NCBI GenBank assembly: GCA_041725935.1
Contig: JBGRQD010000010.1
Span: 76,243-140,242, forward strand
From: Marivita sp041725935
GTDB lineage: Bacteria; Pseudomonadota; Alphaproteobacteria; Rhodobacterales; Rhodobacteraceae
Direction: 5' to 3'
DNA length: 64,000 nt
The notes under the pieces are model-generated. The model did no database searches. It was not told the origin of the DNA and worked only from the letters and a program-made list of their open reading frames with translations. Both the position numbers and the translations under genes were made by a program. The first letter of the stretch is position 1. Each line of letters starts with the position of its first letter. Shown here in pieces: positions 1 through 8,530 of this stretch.

Positions 1-120
1 AATGGCCCAGGAATACATCTGCTTGGGGACGTACCCGAGAGGGGGCATCTCGCCGATCTCGTACAAGTCTTTTTCAGGCGCATCATACGCCGCGATGCCG
101 GTCTGCTGGTCGAGTGCCAT
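1..120 (-). CDS. ccr: Crotonyl-CoA carboxylase/reductase, N-terminal 40 residues (runs off left edge)
   Basis: Reading the minus strand from an ATG at 120 gives MALDQQTGIAAYDAPEKDLY and then a stretch including EIGEMPPLGYVPKQMYSWAI. From memory of the family this is the characteristic start of Ccr, the NADPH-dependent enzyme that reductively carboxylates crotonyl-CoA to ethylmalonyl-CoA in the cytoplasm and defines the ethylmalonyl-CoA pathway. Only 40 codons lie in the window and the frame is open to base 1. A strong ribosome binding site (GGAGGC at 124-129 on the minus strand) supports the start. The neighbours ecm and, further on, mch and mcl2 belong to the same pathway. The identification rests on the N-terminus only, but that part is distinctive. 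Confidence 0.93.
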   Translation of the reverse strand, partial: MALDQQTGIAAYDAPEKDLYEIGEMPPLGYVPKQMYSWAI

Positions 121-149
121 CGGAGCCTCCAAAAGTCGTGTTCACGTGG

Positions 150-279
150 TGCCGCAATGCAGAATCGCAGCTTGTGACCCTGAGATATGACCGGCTTTGA
201 AATTATGCAACCATAATTGCGTTCATTTTGTAATTTTATGACCGAGCGACTGCAGAAAAAATTTCGCGGCTGCAGAAAA
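150..279. promoter_or_regulatory. ccr upstream region with TGCAGAA-type motifs
   Basis: The 162 bp between ccr and the acyltransferase stop carry TGCCGCAATGCAGAA (150-164) and two direct repeats of CTGCAGAAAA (250-259 and 270-279) spaced 20 bp, about two helical turns. The first motif recurs with 14 of 15 matches in front of mcl2, another ethylmalonyl-CoA pathway gene. In relatives ccr is known to be controlled by RamB/ScfR-type regulators that bind TTTGCAAA-like sites; linking these motifs to such a regulator is inference. No convincing -35/-10 pair was picked out. Confidence 0.4.
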
Positions 280-282
280 TCC

Positions 283-1626
283 TCACATCAAGTGCTTGAT
301 GGAATTCGCATAGAATCCGACTAGGGACTCCTGCCCCACGGCCACCTTGATCTGCCCCGCCTCCTCGACCACCAAATGTCTCTCCATCAGGTTGCGCAGC
401 CCGAATTCCACAGCATAGTCGCGATTGTTGCGCGGAACATGCACCTGCGCTGATTCCAGTTGTTTCATCGCTTGCGCATAGGCAATCTCGAGCGCATCGC
501 GTGTCATCGATCCGTTCTTCAGCAGCAAATACGAAGTCAGCGGCACGGGAAGCACCGGCACGGCAGCGGCGATGCGCGCCATGATCGTGGCGGACAACGC
601 CTCCGGGCGAATGTCACCCTCGGTCACATGGCTCAGAGTCACCGGCTCTCCGAAACTGACCGCCGCATAACCGAAGCGATGGAACTTTCCGGTCATCCTG
701 AGCCAGATCTGGCGCAACGTCGCCATGAACACGACACTGATCCGTGCGCGGAACTTGCGATCTCCCTTGGCCTGCGCCTGCAACAGGATCGTATCCTCGA
801 GCACCCGGTCGTAATTCAGCGCGATCGGCACAAAAACCACATCGCGCTTGGCGCTGGCTGCCCCTTCGAGGATGTATTTCAGGATACCGACTTTCGGCCT
901 TGCGAGACTGCCATCAAGGCTCAGCCCGCCTTCGGGAAACACCGCCTGCGTGACCCCCGCACTGGTCGCCTGCTGCACGTACTTCGCCAGTACTTTGCGG
1001 TACAGTTCATTGCGCGATTTGCGACGAATGAAATACGCCCCCATCGCCCGGATCAGCCGAGACAGGGGCCAGACGCGCGCCCATTCGCCGACAGCATAGG
1101 ACAGCGCAGACCGATCCGCCGCCAGATAGGTGACCAGCACGTAATCCATGTTGGACCTGTGGTTCATCACGAACACCACGGTTGCCTTTGGATCGACATT
1201 GGCCAGCCCCGCGTCCTGATGCACCATCCGCACGCGGTAGAGCGATGTGCTCAGAAACCGCGCCGCGGTGATCGCAAAGCCGAAATAGACCGATGCGGAA
1301 AAGGACGGCACGATTTCTCGCGCGTAGCGCCTCGCGCGTTCGAACGCCACGTCTTCGCGGACACCCTCGGACTGGGCATGATCGACAATCGCCTGCGTGA
1401 CCTCGGGATCATAGACCAGCCGCTGGATCATGTCCTGCCTGCGCAACAGCTTGAACGGCTGGATCGGTCGGTCCAAACGTTCGTTCAAACGCTTGACCGC
1501 CTTTTCCATCCGCCTGCGAAAGAACCATCTGACTGACGGGAACAGGAAATGCGACGCAAACGTCACCGCCGCAAAGAGCAGGATCAGAATGAAGGCCCAA
1601 AGCGGTAGCGTCACCTGCGAAGTCAT
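283..1626 (-). CDS. Glycerol-3-phosphate/1-acyl-glycerol-3-phosphate acyltransferase family protein
   Basis: 447-residue membrane-associated acyltransferase of the PlsB/PlsC superfamily. One hydrophobic N-terminal segment (about residues 8-30) is followed by the catalytic HX4D motif in NHRSNMDY (H156, D161) and the substrate-binding block FPEGG (about 230-234), with a long C-terminal extension. It probably acylates glycerol-3-phosphate or lysophosphatidate in phospholipid synthesis; the substrate cannot be read from sequence. The frame is open to 1755, but the ATG at 1626 (MTSQVTLPLW) is preferred because the hydrophobic anchor then begins at once and the upstream residues look non-coding. 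It sits between ccr and ecm, divergent from ecm. Confidence 0.82.
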   Translation of the reverse strand: MTSQVTLPLWAFILILLFAAVTFASHFLFPSVRWFFRRRMEKAVKRLNERLDRPIQPFKLLRRQDMIQRLVYDPEVTQAIVDHAQSEGVREDVAFERARRYAREIVPSFSASVYFGFAITAARFLSTSLYRVRMVHQDAGLANVDPKATVVFVMNHRSNMDYVLVTYLAADRSALSYAVGEWARVWPLSRLIRAMGAYFIRRKSRNELYRKVLAKYVQQATSAGVTQAVFPEGGLSLDGSLARPKVGILKYILEGAASAKRDVVFVPIALNYDRVLEDTILLQAQAKGDRKFRARISVVFMATLRQIWLRMTGKFHRFGYAAVSFGEPVTLSHVTEGDIRPEALSATIMARIAAAVPVLPVPLTSYLLLKNGSMTRDALEIAYAQAMKQLESAQVHVPRNNRDYAVEFGLRNLMERHLVVEEAGQIKVAVGQESLVGFYANSIKHLM

Positions 1627-1771
1627 GACTACATTCTTGCAACGAACCCGCGCGGGGTAAATGGCAAAGCGGATCATGCCAGAAGATGCGACACCGCACT
1701 GGCTTGGCTTGCGCCCGCGGCCTGACATATGCTGTCGCGCAGCAGCACAAGTCACGCCGCAGCGCGGCGAA

Positions 1772-1801
1772 TTGACAACGACATAAAATTACGCGTATGC
1801 A
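1772..1801 (+). promoter_or_regulatory. Candidate sigma-70 type promoter of ecm
   Basis: TTGACA at 1772-1777 followed after 18 bp by TATGCA at 1796-1801, about 53 bp ahead of the ecm start codon. The -35 is perfect and the -10 is poor. Alphaproteobacterial promoters are degenerate, so this is a weak call. Confidence 0.3.
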
Positions 1802-1853
1802 TCGCATCACGCAACAAGATTACGAATTTAAATCCCGCCCTGACGGAGCCGAC

Positions 1854-3830
1854 ATGACCGACGCACAGACACCGACCCGAGACAAACCCTGGCTCATCCG
1901 CACCTATGCGGGGCACTCCACCGCGCAGGCGTCGAACGCGCTCTATCGCGGCAACCTCGCCAAGGGCCAGACCGGACTGTCGGTCGCCTTCGACCTGCCC
2001 ACACAAACCGGCTATGACAGCGATCACGTGCTGGCGCGCGGCGAGGTCGGCAAGGTTGGTGTGCCCGTCAGCCATCTGGGCGACATGCGCACCCTGTTCG
2101 ACCAGATCCCGCTGGAACAGATGAACACCTCCATGACGATCAACGCGACCGCGCCTTGGCTTCTGGCACTCTACGTTGCCGTGGCCGAGGAGCAGGGCGC
2201 GGACGTGTCCAAGTTACAAGGCACGGTGCAGAACGATCTGATCAAGGAATACCTGTCGCGCGGCACCTATATCTGCCCGCCGAAACCGTCGCTCAAAATG
2301 ATCGGGGACGTGGCCGAATACTGCTACACCCATATCCCCAAATGGAACCCGATGAACGTCTGTTCCTATCACCTGCAAGAGGCGGGCGCGACGCCGGAAC
2401 AGGAACTGTCCTTTGCGCTGGCCACCGCAATCGCCGTGCTGGACGAGCTCAAACCGCGCGTCCCGGACGAGGACTTCCCGGCGCTTTGCGGCCGCATCTC
2501 GTTCTTCGTCAACGCGGGCATCCGCTTTGTCACTGAGATGTGCAAGATGCGCGCTTTTGTCGACCTCTGGGACGAAATCCTGGAATCGCGCTACGGTGTG
2601 ACCGACGCCAAATACCGCCGCTTCCGCTATGGCGTTCAGGTGAACAGCCTTGGCCTGACCGAACAGCAGCCGGAAAACAACGTCTACCGGATCCTGATCG
2701 AGATGCTGGCCGTGACCCTCTCCAAGAAAGCCCGCGCCCGCGCCGTGCAGCTTCCCGCGTGGAACGAGGCGCTTGGTCTGCCGCGCCCATGGGACCAGCA
2801 ATGGTCGATGCGAATGCAACAGATCCTCGCCTATGAGACCGACCTTCTGGAATTCGACGACCTGTTCGAGGGCAACCCTGCTGTCGATGCCAAGGTTGAA
2901 CAGCTCAAGGAAGGCGCCCGCGCGGAATTGGCGAACCTCGATTCCATGGGCGGGGCGATCGGGGCCATCGACTACATGAAAGGCCGTCTGGTCGATTCCA
3001 ACGCCGACCGCCTGAACCGGATCGAACGCAACGAGACCATCGTTGTCGGCGTCAACAAATGGATCGAAGGCGAACCCTCTCCGCTCCAGACCGAAGACGG
3101 CGGCATCATGACGGTCAATCCGGCAGTAGAGCAAGAGCAGATCGACCGCCTGAACACATGGCGCACCGAGCGCGACAGCGACGCGGTGCAAAAAGCGTTG
3201 GCCGATCTGCGTGCAACTGCCAAGGAAGGCGCCAACGTCATGCCCGCCTCCATCGCCTGCGCCAAGGCAGGTGTCACCACGGGCGAATGGGCTGGCGAAA
3301 TGCGCGCCGTCTTCGGCGAATATCGCGGCCCGACCGGCGTGTCGAAATCCATGTCCAACAAGACCGAAGGGCTGGACGACATCCGCGATGCGGTCAACGC
3401 CGTCAGCGACAAACTCGGCCGCCGCCTCAAGTTCCTTGTCGGCAAACCCGGCCTTGACGGTCATTCCAACGGCGCCGAACAGATCGCCTTCCGCGCCCGC
3501 GACTGCGGCATGGAGATCGACTACGAAGGCATCCGCCTGACCCCCGACCAGATCGTCACCGCCGCGCAAGAGAACGAAGTCCACGTGGTTGGCCTGTCGA
3601 TCCTGTCGGGCAGCCACATCCCACTGGTCGAAGACATGATGACCAAGATGCGCGACGCTGGACTGGGTCATATTCCAGTCATCGTTGGCGGCATCATCCC
3701 GGACGAAGACGCCAAGCGCCTGCGCGCAATGGGCGTGGCCAAAGTCTACACCCCGAAAGACTTTGAATTGAACGCCATCATGATGGACATCGTCACCCTC
3801 GCCGATCCGAAAGCGGTCGCGGCTGAATAA
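1854..3830 (+). CDS. ecm: Ethylmalonyl-CoA mutase (adenosylcobalamin-dependent)
   Basis: 658 residues. It converts (2R)-ethylmalonyl-CoA to (2S)-methylsuccinyl-CoA, the step after Ccr and epimerase in the ethylmalonyl-CoA pathway. The N-terminal two thirds is a methylmalonyl-CoA-mutase-type TIM barrel (for example GLSVAFDLPTQTGYDSDH and SIANDL-type equivalents such as GTVQNDLIKEYL). The C-terminal B12 domain shows the DxHxxG cobalamin motif in GLDGHSNG (D535, H537) and a following GLSILSGSH. The length and the lack of a separate small subunit fit Ecm rather than heterodimeric mutases, and the neighbouring ccr strongly supports this. The ATG at 1854 with GGAG 8 bases upstream is chosen over the in-frame ATG at 1797. 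Confidence 0.94.
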   Translation: MTDAQTPTRDKPWLIRTYAGHSTAQASNALYRGNLAKGQTGLSVAFDLPTQTGYDSDHVLARGEVGKVGVPVSHLGDMRTLFDQIPLEQMNTSMTINATAPWLLALYVAVAEEQGADVSKLQGTVQNDLIKEYLSRGTYICPPKPSLKMIGDVAEYCYTHIPKWNPMNVCSYHLQEAGATPEQELSFALATAIAVLDELKPRVPDEDFPALCGRISFFVNAGIRFVTEMCKMRAFVDLWDEILESRYGVTDAKYRRFRYGVQVNSLGLTEQQPENNVYRILIEMLAVTLSKKARARAVQLPAWNEALGLPRPWDQQWSMRMQQILAYETDLLEFDDLFEGNPAVDAKVEQLKEGARAELANLDSMGGAIGAIDYMKGRLVDSNADRLNRIERNETIVVGVNKWIEGEPSPLQTEDGGIMTVNPAVEQEQIDRLNTWRTERDSDAVQKALADLRATAKEGANVMPASIACAKAGVTTGEWAGEMRAVFGEYRGPTGVSKSMSNKTEGLDDIRDAVNAVSDKLGRRLKFLVGKPGLDGHSNGAEQIAFRARDCGMEIDYEGIRLTPDQIVTAAQENEVHVVGLSILSGSHIPLVEDMMTKMRDAGLGHIPVIVGGIIPDEDAKRLRAMGVAKVYTPKDFELNAIMMDIVTLADPKAVAAE

Positions 3831-3860
3831 ACCGACCCCAGCCTTTTCTTGATCCTTCTG

Positions 3861-3896
3861 AACGGGTACGGTTTTGGCCGTACCCGTTTTCGTTTT
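3861..3896 (+). terminator. Rho-independent terminator of ecm
   Basis: Perfect 11-bp inverted repeat AACGGGTACGG / CCGTACCCGTT (3861-3871 and 3878-3888) with a 6-base loop, followed by a T-rich run. It lies 30 bp after the ecm stop. Confidence 0.85.
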
Positions 3897-3908
3897 GGAA
3901 AGAGCTTT

Positions 3909-4388
3909 ATGAAACACTTCATTTTCGCCGCCCTTGTCGCATCCGTTCCTGCAGTCGCGTTTGCCGAAACGCGTTTGGAACGTCTTGAAACAATTTCAGA
4001 AGACATGACCGATGCCATGTACAACGCCATGATCCGCATGGTCGAAAAGCAGGGCGGCAATCCCGAGCCGCTGCGGTCTGCCATCCCAAGTTCCGAATGG
4101 AACGACACCTTCCGCAACGCCGGGGCCTGTGTGCTGGACAAATACATCTCCGCCTCAAGTGGTTCTGCGGTGGACGAGATGCTTGATAAAATGGAAGATT
4201 TCATTCCCGAAATGGCGGAAATGGATCTCGATGCTCTTGCAGACGAAACCGATTTTTTGCCCGAGGGCATATCAGAGGACTACTCCATCTCCGTCAATCA
4301 AGACTGCGGAATGGCGGATGTCATGCTCGACCGAATGGAAGAATCCGGCTTCACGGCGGCATTGATGCAGTCCATGAACGGAAATTGA
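3909..4388 (+). CDS. Small exported protein, function unknown
   Basis: 159 residues with a clear Sec signal peptide (MKHFIFAALVASVPAVAFA, cut likely before ETR), then a mainly helical acidic region with two cysteines (GACVLDK and QDCGMAD) that could form a disulfide in the periplasm. No family was recognised. The ATG at 3909 is favoured because it places the signal peptide at the N-terminus and has a GAAAGAG ribosome binding site; the longer frame from 3849 would overlap the ecm terminator. It stands alone between the ecm terminator and the H-NS-like gene. Confidence 0.72.
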   Translation: MKHFIFAALVASVPAVAFAETRLERLETISEDMTDAMYNAMIRMVEKQGGNPEPLRSAIPSSEWNDTFRNAGACVLDKYISASSGSAVDEMLDKMEDFIPEMAEMDLDALADETDFLPEGISEDYSISVNQDCGMADVMLDRMEESGFTAALMQSMNGN

Positions 4389-4560
4389 CGCTATATCGCG
4401 TCAAAACAACCCTCCCTTGCGGTAAATTAAGCAATCAACAACCCTGTATTGCGCTCGGTTGAGTTGAAACTCTCGGAAGATAGGTCTCGAATTGACTTTC
4501 CCAAAAAGAAGAGTATTCCCCTTTTTTGCACTATAGAATAAAAAAATACTCGGAGGAAAC

Positions 4561-4872
4561 ATGAGTATAGACCTCAACAACATGTCCAAAGAAGAGCTGA
4601 GAAAGCTCATCAAGGACGCGGAAAAAGCACTCAAGACGATTGAAACTCGTCGACTGACCGAAGCCAAGAAAGCCGCAGAATCGGCCGCCAAGGAATACGG
4701 GTTTTCGCTGGATGAGCTTTTGGGGGCACCCCAGAAAAAAGGCTCCAAGAGCGAGCCGAAATACCGGAATCCTGCTGATCCGTCCCAGACATGGACCGGA
4801 AAAGGCCGGAAGCCGAATTGGGTCAACGACGCCTTGGATGCCGGAAAAACAATGGAAGATCTGAAGATCTGA
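4561..4872 (+). CDS. H-NS family nucleoid-associated DNA-binding protein
   Basis: 103 residues. The N-terminal half is a charged coiled coil (MSKEELRKLIKDAEKALKTI and on to about residue 45), the usual oligomerisation region. The C-terminal half has the H-NS/StpA DNA-binding core with YRNPADPSQTWTGKGRKPNW (about 68-87), matching the consensus of the H-NS domain. It is probably a global silencer or architectural protein binding AT-rich DNA. A strong ribosome binding site (CGGAGGAAAC) precedes the ATG. The 172 bp upstream is AT-rich for this genome and could be its own regulatory target. The deoD start follows after 1 base, so the two are probably co-transcribed. Confidence 0.88.
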   Translation: MSIDLNNMSKEELRKLIKDAEKALKTIETRRLTEAKKAAESAAKEYGFSLDELLGAPQKKGSKSEPKYRNPADPSQTWTGKGRKPNWVNDALDAGKTMEDLKI

Positions 4873-4873
4873 C

Positions 4874-5578
4874 ATGACCATTCACATCGGAGCCGAGAAA
4901 GGTGACATCGCTGAAACCGTGCTTTTGCCCGGTGATCCGTACCGCGCCAAATGGGCTGCGGAAACCTTTCTCGACAATTCCCGGCTGGTCAACGAGGTGC
5001 GCGGAATGCTTGGATTCACGGGAACGTGGAACGGGCATCCGGTCACCATTCAGGGCTCGGGAATGGGGATGCCCTCCCTGTCCATCTACGCCAATGAACT
5101 GATCCGCGATTACGATGCGAAAACCCTCATTCGCATTGGATCCTGTGGCGGAATGCAGCCTCATGTGGGGATCCGCGACGTCATCCTCGCCATGACAGCC
5201 AGTACATTGTCGACACCGTCACGGGGTATTTTCAAGGAATTGAATTTCGCGCCCTGTGCGGATTGGAGTCTCTTGCAAGCGGCCTTTAAAGCGGCCGAGG
5301 CCAAGGGCACCAAAACCCATGTTGGCGGCATCTATTCTTCGGACGTGTTTTACGACGAACGCCCCGATCTCAACGAACAGATGACGCGGCACGGCATTCT
5401 GGGTGTCGAAATGGAAGCAGCGGAACTCTACAATCTCGCGGCACGCCATTCAGTCCGGGCACTCGCGGTCCTGACCGTCTCTGACCATTTGCAGACCGGA
5501 GAGGCGCTGCCCACCGAAGACCGCGAACGCAGTTTTGGCGACATGGTCGAAATCGCTCTGACAGCAGCCTTTTCCTGA
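4874..5578 (+). CDS. deoD: Purine-nucleoside phosphorylase, DeoD type
   Basis: 234 residues, the normal length for the hexameric bacterial PNP. It phosphorolyses purine (deoxy)nucleosides to base and (deoxy)ribose-1-phosphate in the cytoplasm. Visible motifs are the phosphate-binding LLPGDPYRA (about 17-25), GSGMGMPS, RIGSCGGM (about 91-98), the ribose-binding GVEMEAAELY and the catalytic aspartate in TVSDHL near residue 205. It begins 2 bases after the H-NS-like stop and ends just before a terminator. Confidence 0.93.
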   Translation: MTIHIGAEKGDIAETVLLPGDPYRAKWAAETFLDNSRLVNEVRGMLGFTGTWNGHPVTIQGSGMGMPSLSIYANELIRDYDAKTLIRIGSCGGMQPHVGIRDVILAMTASTLSTPSRGIFKELNFAPCADWSLLQAAFKAAEAKGTKTHVGGIYSSDVFYDERPDLNEQMTRHGILGVEMEAAELYNLAARHSVRALAVLTVSDHLQTGEALPTEDRERSFGDMVEIALTAAFS

Positions 5579-5583
5579 ACATT

Positions 5584-5625
5584 GAAAAGACCGGTACGAA
5601 CATCATTGTCCCGGTCTTTTCCTAT
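5584..5625 (+). terminator. Terminator-like inverted repeat after deoD
   Basis: 11-bp perfect inverted repeat GAAAAGACCGG / CCGGTCTTTTC (5584-5594 and 5611-5621) with a 16-base loop, starting 5 bases after the deoD stop. The T run is inside the stem end (CTTTTCC), so it is plausible but not canonical. Confidence 0.6.
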
Positions 5626-5656
5626 TCCTGCCACATTCGGCTGCGACACCAACCGC

Positions 5657-6280
5657 ATGCCGAATTGGATCACTGACATATATGTCCTTCTGACAAGCCG
5701 CGTGCCCATCCCGCGCATGCTGTTCCTGTTCAGCGTGATCACCCTTTCGCTGTTCACCCTGACCGCACATCATCACGCATCGCTCAACGAAATCGGACTC
5801 ATACTCCCGGTAATGTGCGCGCTGTTCGGACATGTCGCAGTCATCGCGGTCAAGATGCCGGAGTCTCTGCAGACCTACAATCGCATTGGCATTCCCAATG
5901 CCGGCGGCAAGCTGATCCTGATCTGGCTCGCTGCTTACGCCGGGGTCATGGCGTTGCCGTCACTCGCCGTGGCACAGGCCGCGTTCAGCCTGGCTATCGC
6001 GGTTTATCTGTCGCTGTTCGTCGTGACTGTCTTGATGTTCGGCGATGGTGACAAGGTCGGCTGGTTTGCCCGCGACTGGGACGAAGGCCAGCGCAACGCC
6101 GCGAACTGGCACATTGTCCGGCTTGTCGCGCTGATCCTCTTGAACGAGCTTGCCGCACAATACGGCACCGCCTTTGATTGGATCATGGCGATCACACTGG
6201 GCCCGATCGCGCTGCACTACCTGATGCACTGGACGATCATCGCCACGCATCCGCACGACAGGACCACACGGTCGGACTAG
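5657..6280 (+). CDS. Integral membrane protein, function unknown
   Basis: 207 residues with about five hydrophobic segments (around residues 18-36, 46-63, 82-100, 103-122 and 158-200). No family was recognised. The ATG at 5657 (MPNWITDIYV) is chosen because the longer frame would start inside the deoD terminator. Its 3' end overlaps the convergent DUF1989 gene by 4 bases. Confidence 0.65.
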   Translation: MPNWITDIYVLLTSRVPIPRMLFLFSVITLSLFTLTAHHHASLNEIGLILPVMCALFGHVAVIAVKMPESLQTYNRIGIPNAGGKLILIWLAAYAGVMALPSLAVAQAAFSLAIAVYLSLFVVTVLMFGDGDKVGWFARDWDEGQRNAANWHIVRLVALILLNELAAQYGTAFDWIMAITLGPIALHYLMHWTIIATHPHDRTTRSD

Positions 6281-7122
6281 CGCCCGTGGCTGCGGTCATA
6301 CTCATTGACCTGCGGCGGCACCCATCCCTCCAACGCGCCCGCGGCAGGCTGCAACACCTCCACACGCAAGGGATAACAGGCCGCCGCATCGCTGGTATGT
6401 TCAGCCGAACAATCCCCACCCGGACAGGCCGACAGCGCCCCCAGAAGGTCGATCTCGGCAAAGAAGGTAAGATAATCCCCGGGCCGCACCGGGCTGGCCT
6501 TCATGAAATACTGCCCCGTGTCGCGCGTAAAGCCGGTGCACATGAACACGTTGAGCACATCATGCACATGCGGCTCCGCTTCGGCCAAAGTCAGGCCCGT
6601 GGCATCAGCCAGCGCACGCGTCAGATTCGAATGACAGCAATGGTGGTACTGTACCCCCGACAACAGATTGCCGGTGTAGGGATCGCAGCGCGTGCCGATC
6701 ACGTCATGCACCGACCCGCCATAGGCGTCGATCCCGTACCAGCCCAGGGTGTCCTCCACAATCGTTGCCATCGGGCGCAGCGCCGGGAACGAGGACCAGA
6801 GCCGCTCTCCTGTCGTCAGATGTGTACCATGCAGCGCGCGGGTCTTGCCGGAATAGAACCGCTCGGCCAGATCATGCGCGTTCCAAAGGTTCAGATCGCC
6901 CACCTGCGGTCCCTCGACACTGACGATGCGAAAGAACGATCCGGCAGGCACGCGAAAGGTGCAGGCTTCGCGCGGTGCGGCAATCGCCACATCGACAACT
7001 TTGGCACCCGCCAGTCCGTGCGCATAAAGCGCAAGATCGGGAACGGGCAGCGTGTCATTGGGATAACAGATCACCGGCGCAATTGCGCGGCGTGCGTCTG
7101 CATCCTCGGGGGCGTGTACCAT
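6277..7122 (-). CDS. Urea carboxylase-associated family protein (DUF1989)
   Basis: 281 residues resembling the DUF1989 proteins found beside urea carboxylase or aminomethyltransferase genes. Features are the central GTRCDPYTG and a cysteine/histidine cluster in YHHCCHSNL (about 163-171) that is a likely metal site, with further cysteines in MCTGFTRDTG and CPGGDCSAEH. The molecular function is not established; a role in urea/guanidine or C1-amine metabolism has been inferred from gene neighbourhoods. Here no urea carboxylase gene is adjacent, so the context does not add anything. Confidence 0.75.
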   Translation of the reverse strand: MVHAPEDADARRAIAPVICYPNDTLPVPDLALYAHGLAGAKVVDVAIAAPREACTFRVPAGSFFRIVSVEGPQVGDLNLWNAHDLAERFYSGKTRALHGTHLTTGERLWSSFPALRPMATIVEDTLGWYGIDAYGGSVHDVIGTRCDPYTGNLLSGVQYHHCCHSNLTRALADATGLTLAEAEPHVHDVLNVFMCTGFTRDTGQYFMKASPVRPGDYLTFFAEIDLLGALSACPGGDCSAEHTSDAAACYPLRVEVLQPAAGALEGWVPPQVNEYDRSHGR

Positions 7123-7275
7123 GGGCAGGATCCTTTTTCCGTCGGATCAAAGGACCGCAGAGCGATGACAGGCGCAAGCCCGTCGCATCTTCTCTTTTTT
7201 ACAAATATACAAAAAGCGGCGCGTGATCGTGAAAGGGGAGCGGATCAGAACTTTAGGTGGCTACTACCGACCCAT

Positions 7276-7482
7276 TCACACTTTTCCCGGCGGGTCATTT
7301 TCAAGCTTCAGACACACGGTTGGGCTTGTCTCAGACTCCATCTCGGCCCCGCAGGCCACACAGCGCCAGGCATCAGGTGCCGTCCGCCGCCAACGGCATT
7401 CACGGGTCAGGGTCGTTGTCTTGTGCTGCCAATAGAGATAGGCCAGCACGCCGAGCAGAAGAAGGATCAGAAAAATGGGCAT
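7276..7482 (-). CDS. Short membrane-anchored protein, function unknown
   Basis: 68 residues: an N-terminal hydrophobic anchor (MPIFLILLLLGVLAYLYW) followed by a small soluble tail with WRCVACGAEME, a CxxC pair that may bind metal together with other cysteines. AGGG lies about 4 bases upstream of the ATG. It lies downstream of sdhB on the same strand but 132 bp away with a hairpin between. It is probably real because of the anchor-plus-CxxC pattern, but short. Confidence 0.5.
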   Translation of the reverse strand: MPIFLILLLLGVLAYLYWQHKTTTLTRECRWRRTAPDAWRCVACGAEMESETSPTVCLKLENDPPGKV

Positions 7483-7584
7483 TGCCCTGATTTAACTGGG
7501 GACCGACCCGATCTGCAACCCGTGCGGCTCGTCCCCAAAAGGCGAAAGGCGAACATCCCTGTCCGCCTTCCCCTCATCTCTAAA

Positions 7585-7602
7585 TTTTACCAAGCGGTAA
7601 AA
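7585..7602 (-). terminator. Hairpin downstream of sdhB
   Basis: 7-bp inverted repeat TTTTACC / GGTAAAA with a 4-base loop, 13 bp after the sdhB stop, followed on the minus strand by TTTAG. AT-rich and short, so a weak terminator at best. Confidence 0.35.
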
Positions 7603-7614
7603 CCGGAGGCCAAA

Positions 7615-8394
7615 TCACACGTGACGCTCGACCATCAGCTTCTTGATCTCGGCAATCGCCTTGGCCGGGTTCAGACCCTTGGGGCAGGTCTTGGCACAGT
7701 TCATGATCGTGTGGCAGCGATAGAGCTTGAACGGATCTTCCAGATCATCCAGCCGTTCGCCAGTGGCTTCATCACGGCTGTCGATGATCCAGCGATACGC
7801 ATGCAAAAGCGCGGCTGGTCCAAGGTACCGGTCGCCATTCCACCAGTAAGACGGGCAGGCCGCCGAACAGGACCCGCACATCACGCATTCATAGAGACCA
7901 TCGAGTTTCTTGCGATCCTCGATGGACTGCTTCCACTCCTTCGCGGGGCGGTTCGTCTTGGTTTCCAGCCACGGCATGATCGACGCGTGCTGCGCATAGA
8001 AATGGGTCAGGTCCGGGATCAGGTCCTTGACCACCGGCATGTGCGGCAGCGGATAGATCTTCACATCGCCCTTGATCTCGTCGAGACCATAGATACACGC
8101 CAGTGTGTTGATCCCATCGATGTTCATCGCGCAGGAACCACAGATGCCTTCGCGGCAGGACCGGCGGAAGGTCAGCGTCGGATCAATCTCTGTTTTGATC
8201 TTGATCAGCGCGTCCAGAACCATCGGCCCGCATTTGTCCATATCGACAAAATACGTGTCCACGCGAGGGTTTTCGCCATCGTCCGGGTTCCAGCGATAGA
8301 TGCTGAATTTGCGCACGTTCTTGGCTCCATCCGGCTTGGGCCATGTCTTGCCCGTGCGGATGGTCGAATTTTTGGGGAGGGTCAGTTGAACCAT
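7615..8394 (-). CDS. sdhB: Succinate dehydrogenase iron-sulfur subunit
   Basis: 259 residues. It carries electrons from the flavoprotein SdhA to quinone in complex II on the inner face of the cytoplasmic membrane. It contains the [2Fe-2S] ferredoxin motif CREGICGSCAMN (about 84-95) and the C-terminal ferredoxin pair CVMCGSCSAACPSYWW and CHTIMNCAKTCPKGLNP for the [4Fe-4S] and [3Fe-4S] clusters, so all three clusters can form. Unusually it is separated from sdhCDA and the lipoprotein gene by 2.1 kb holding two genes on the opposite strand. It must therefore rely on its own promoter in 8395-8530 or on long read-through. Confidence 0.96.
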   Translation of the reverse strand: MVQLTLPKNSTIRTGKTWPKPDGAKNVRKFSIYRWNPDDGENPRVDTYFVDMDKCGPMVLDALIKIKTEIDPTLTFRRSCREGICGSCAMNIDGINTLACIYGLDEIKGDVKIYPLPHMPVVKDLIPDLTHFYAQHASIMPWLETKTNRPAKEWKQSIEDRKKLDGLYECVMCGSCSAACPSYWWNGDRYLGPAALLHAYRWIIDSRDEATGERLDDLEDPFKLYRCHTIMNCAKTCPKGLNPAKAIAEIKKLMVERHV

Positions 8395-8530
8395 GGTAAA
8401 CTCTGTTGCCTTCCTGCCATCATATCAAGGACGCAGCAAAAATGCGCGTCGCTCCTGAAGCAAATAGTATATCTTCAACGTGTCGTGTCTATGGGACTAC
8501 GGCCAAAAATAACAGGTAAACACAGGTAAA

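Noticed and set aside
2..190. Plus-strand 62-codon frame at the left edge
   Set aside because: It is the antisense of the ccr start, which has a recognisable protein and a strong ribosome binding site.
2214..3917. Long minus-strand frame opposite ecm
   Set aside because: Shadow of the ecm codon pattern; similar shadows lie opposite sdhA, sucC, glgP and glgX.
6178..8529. Plus-strand frame of 783 codons
   Set aside because: It is antisense to the DUF1989 gene and sdhB, contains no recognisable motif and is a high-GC shadow.
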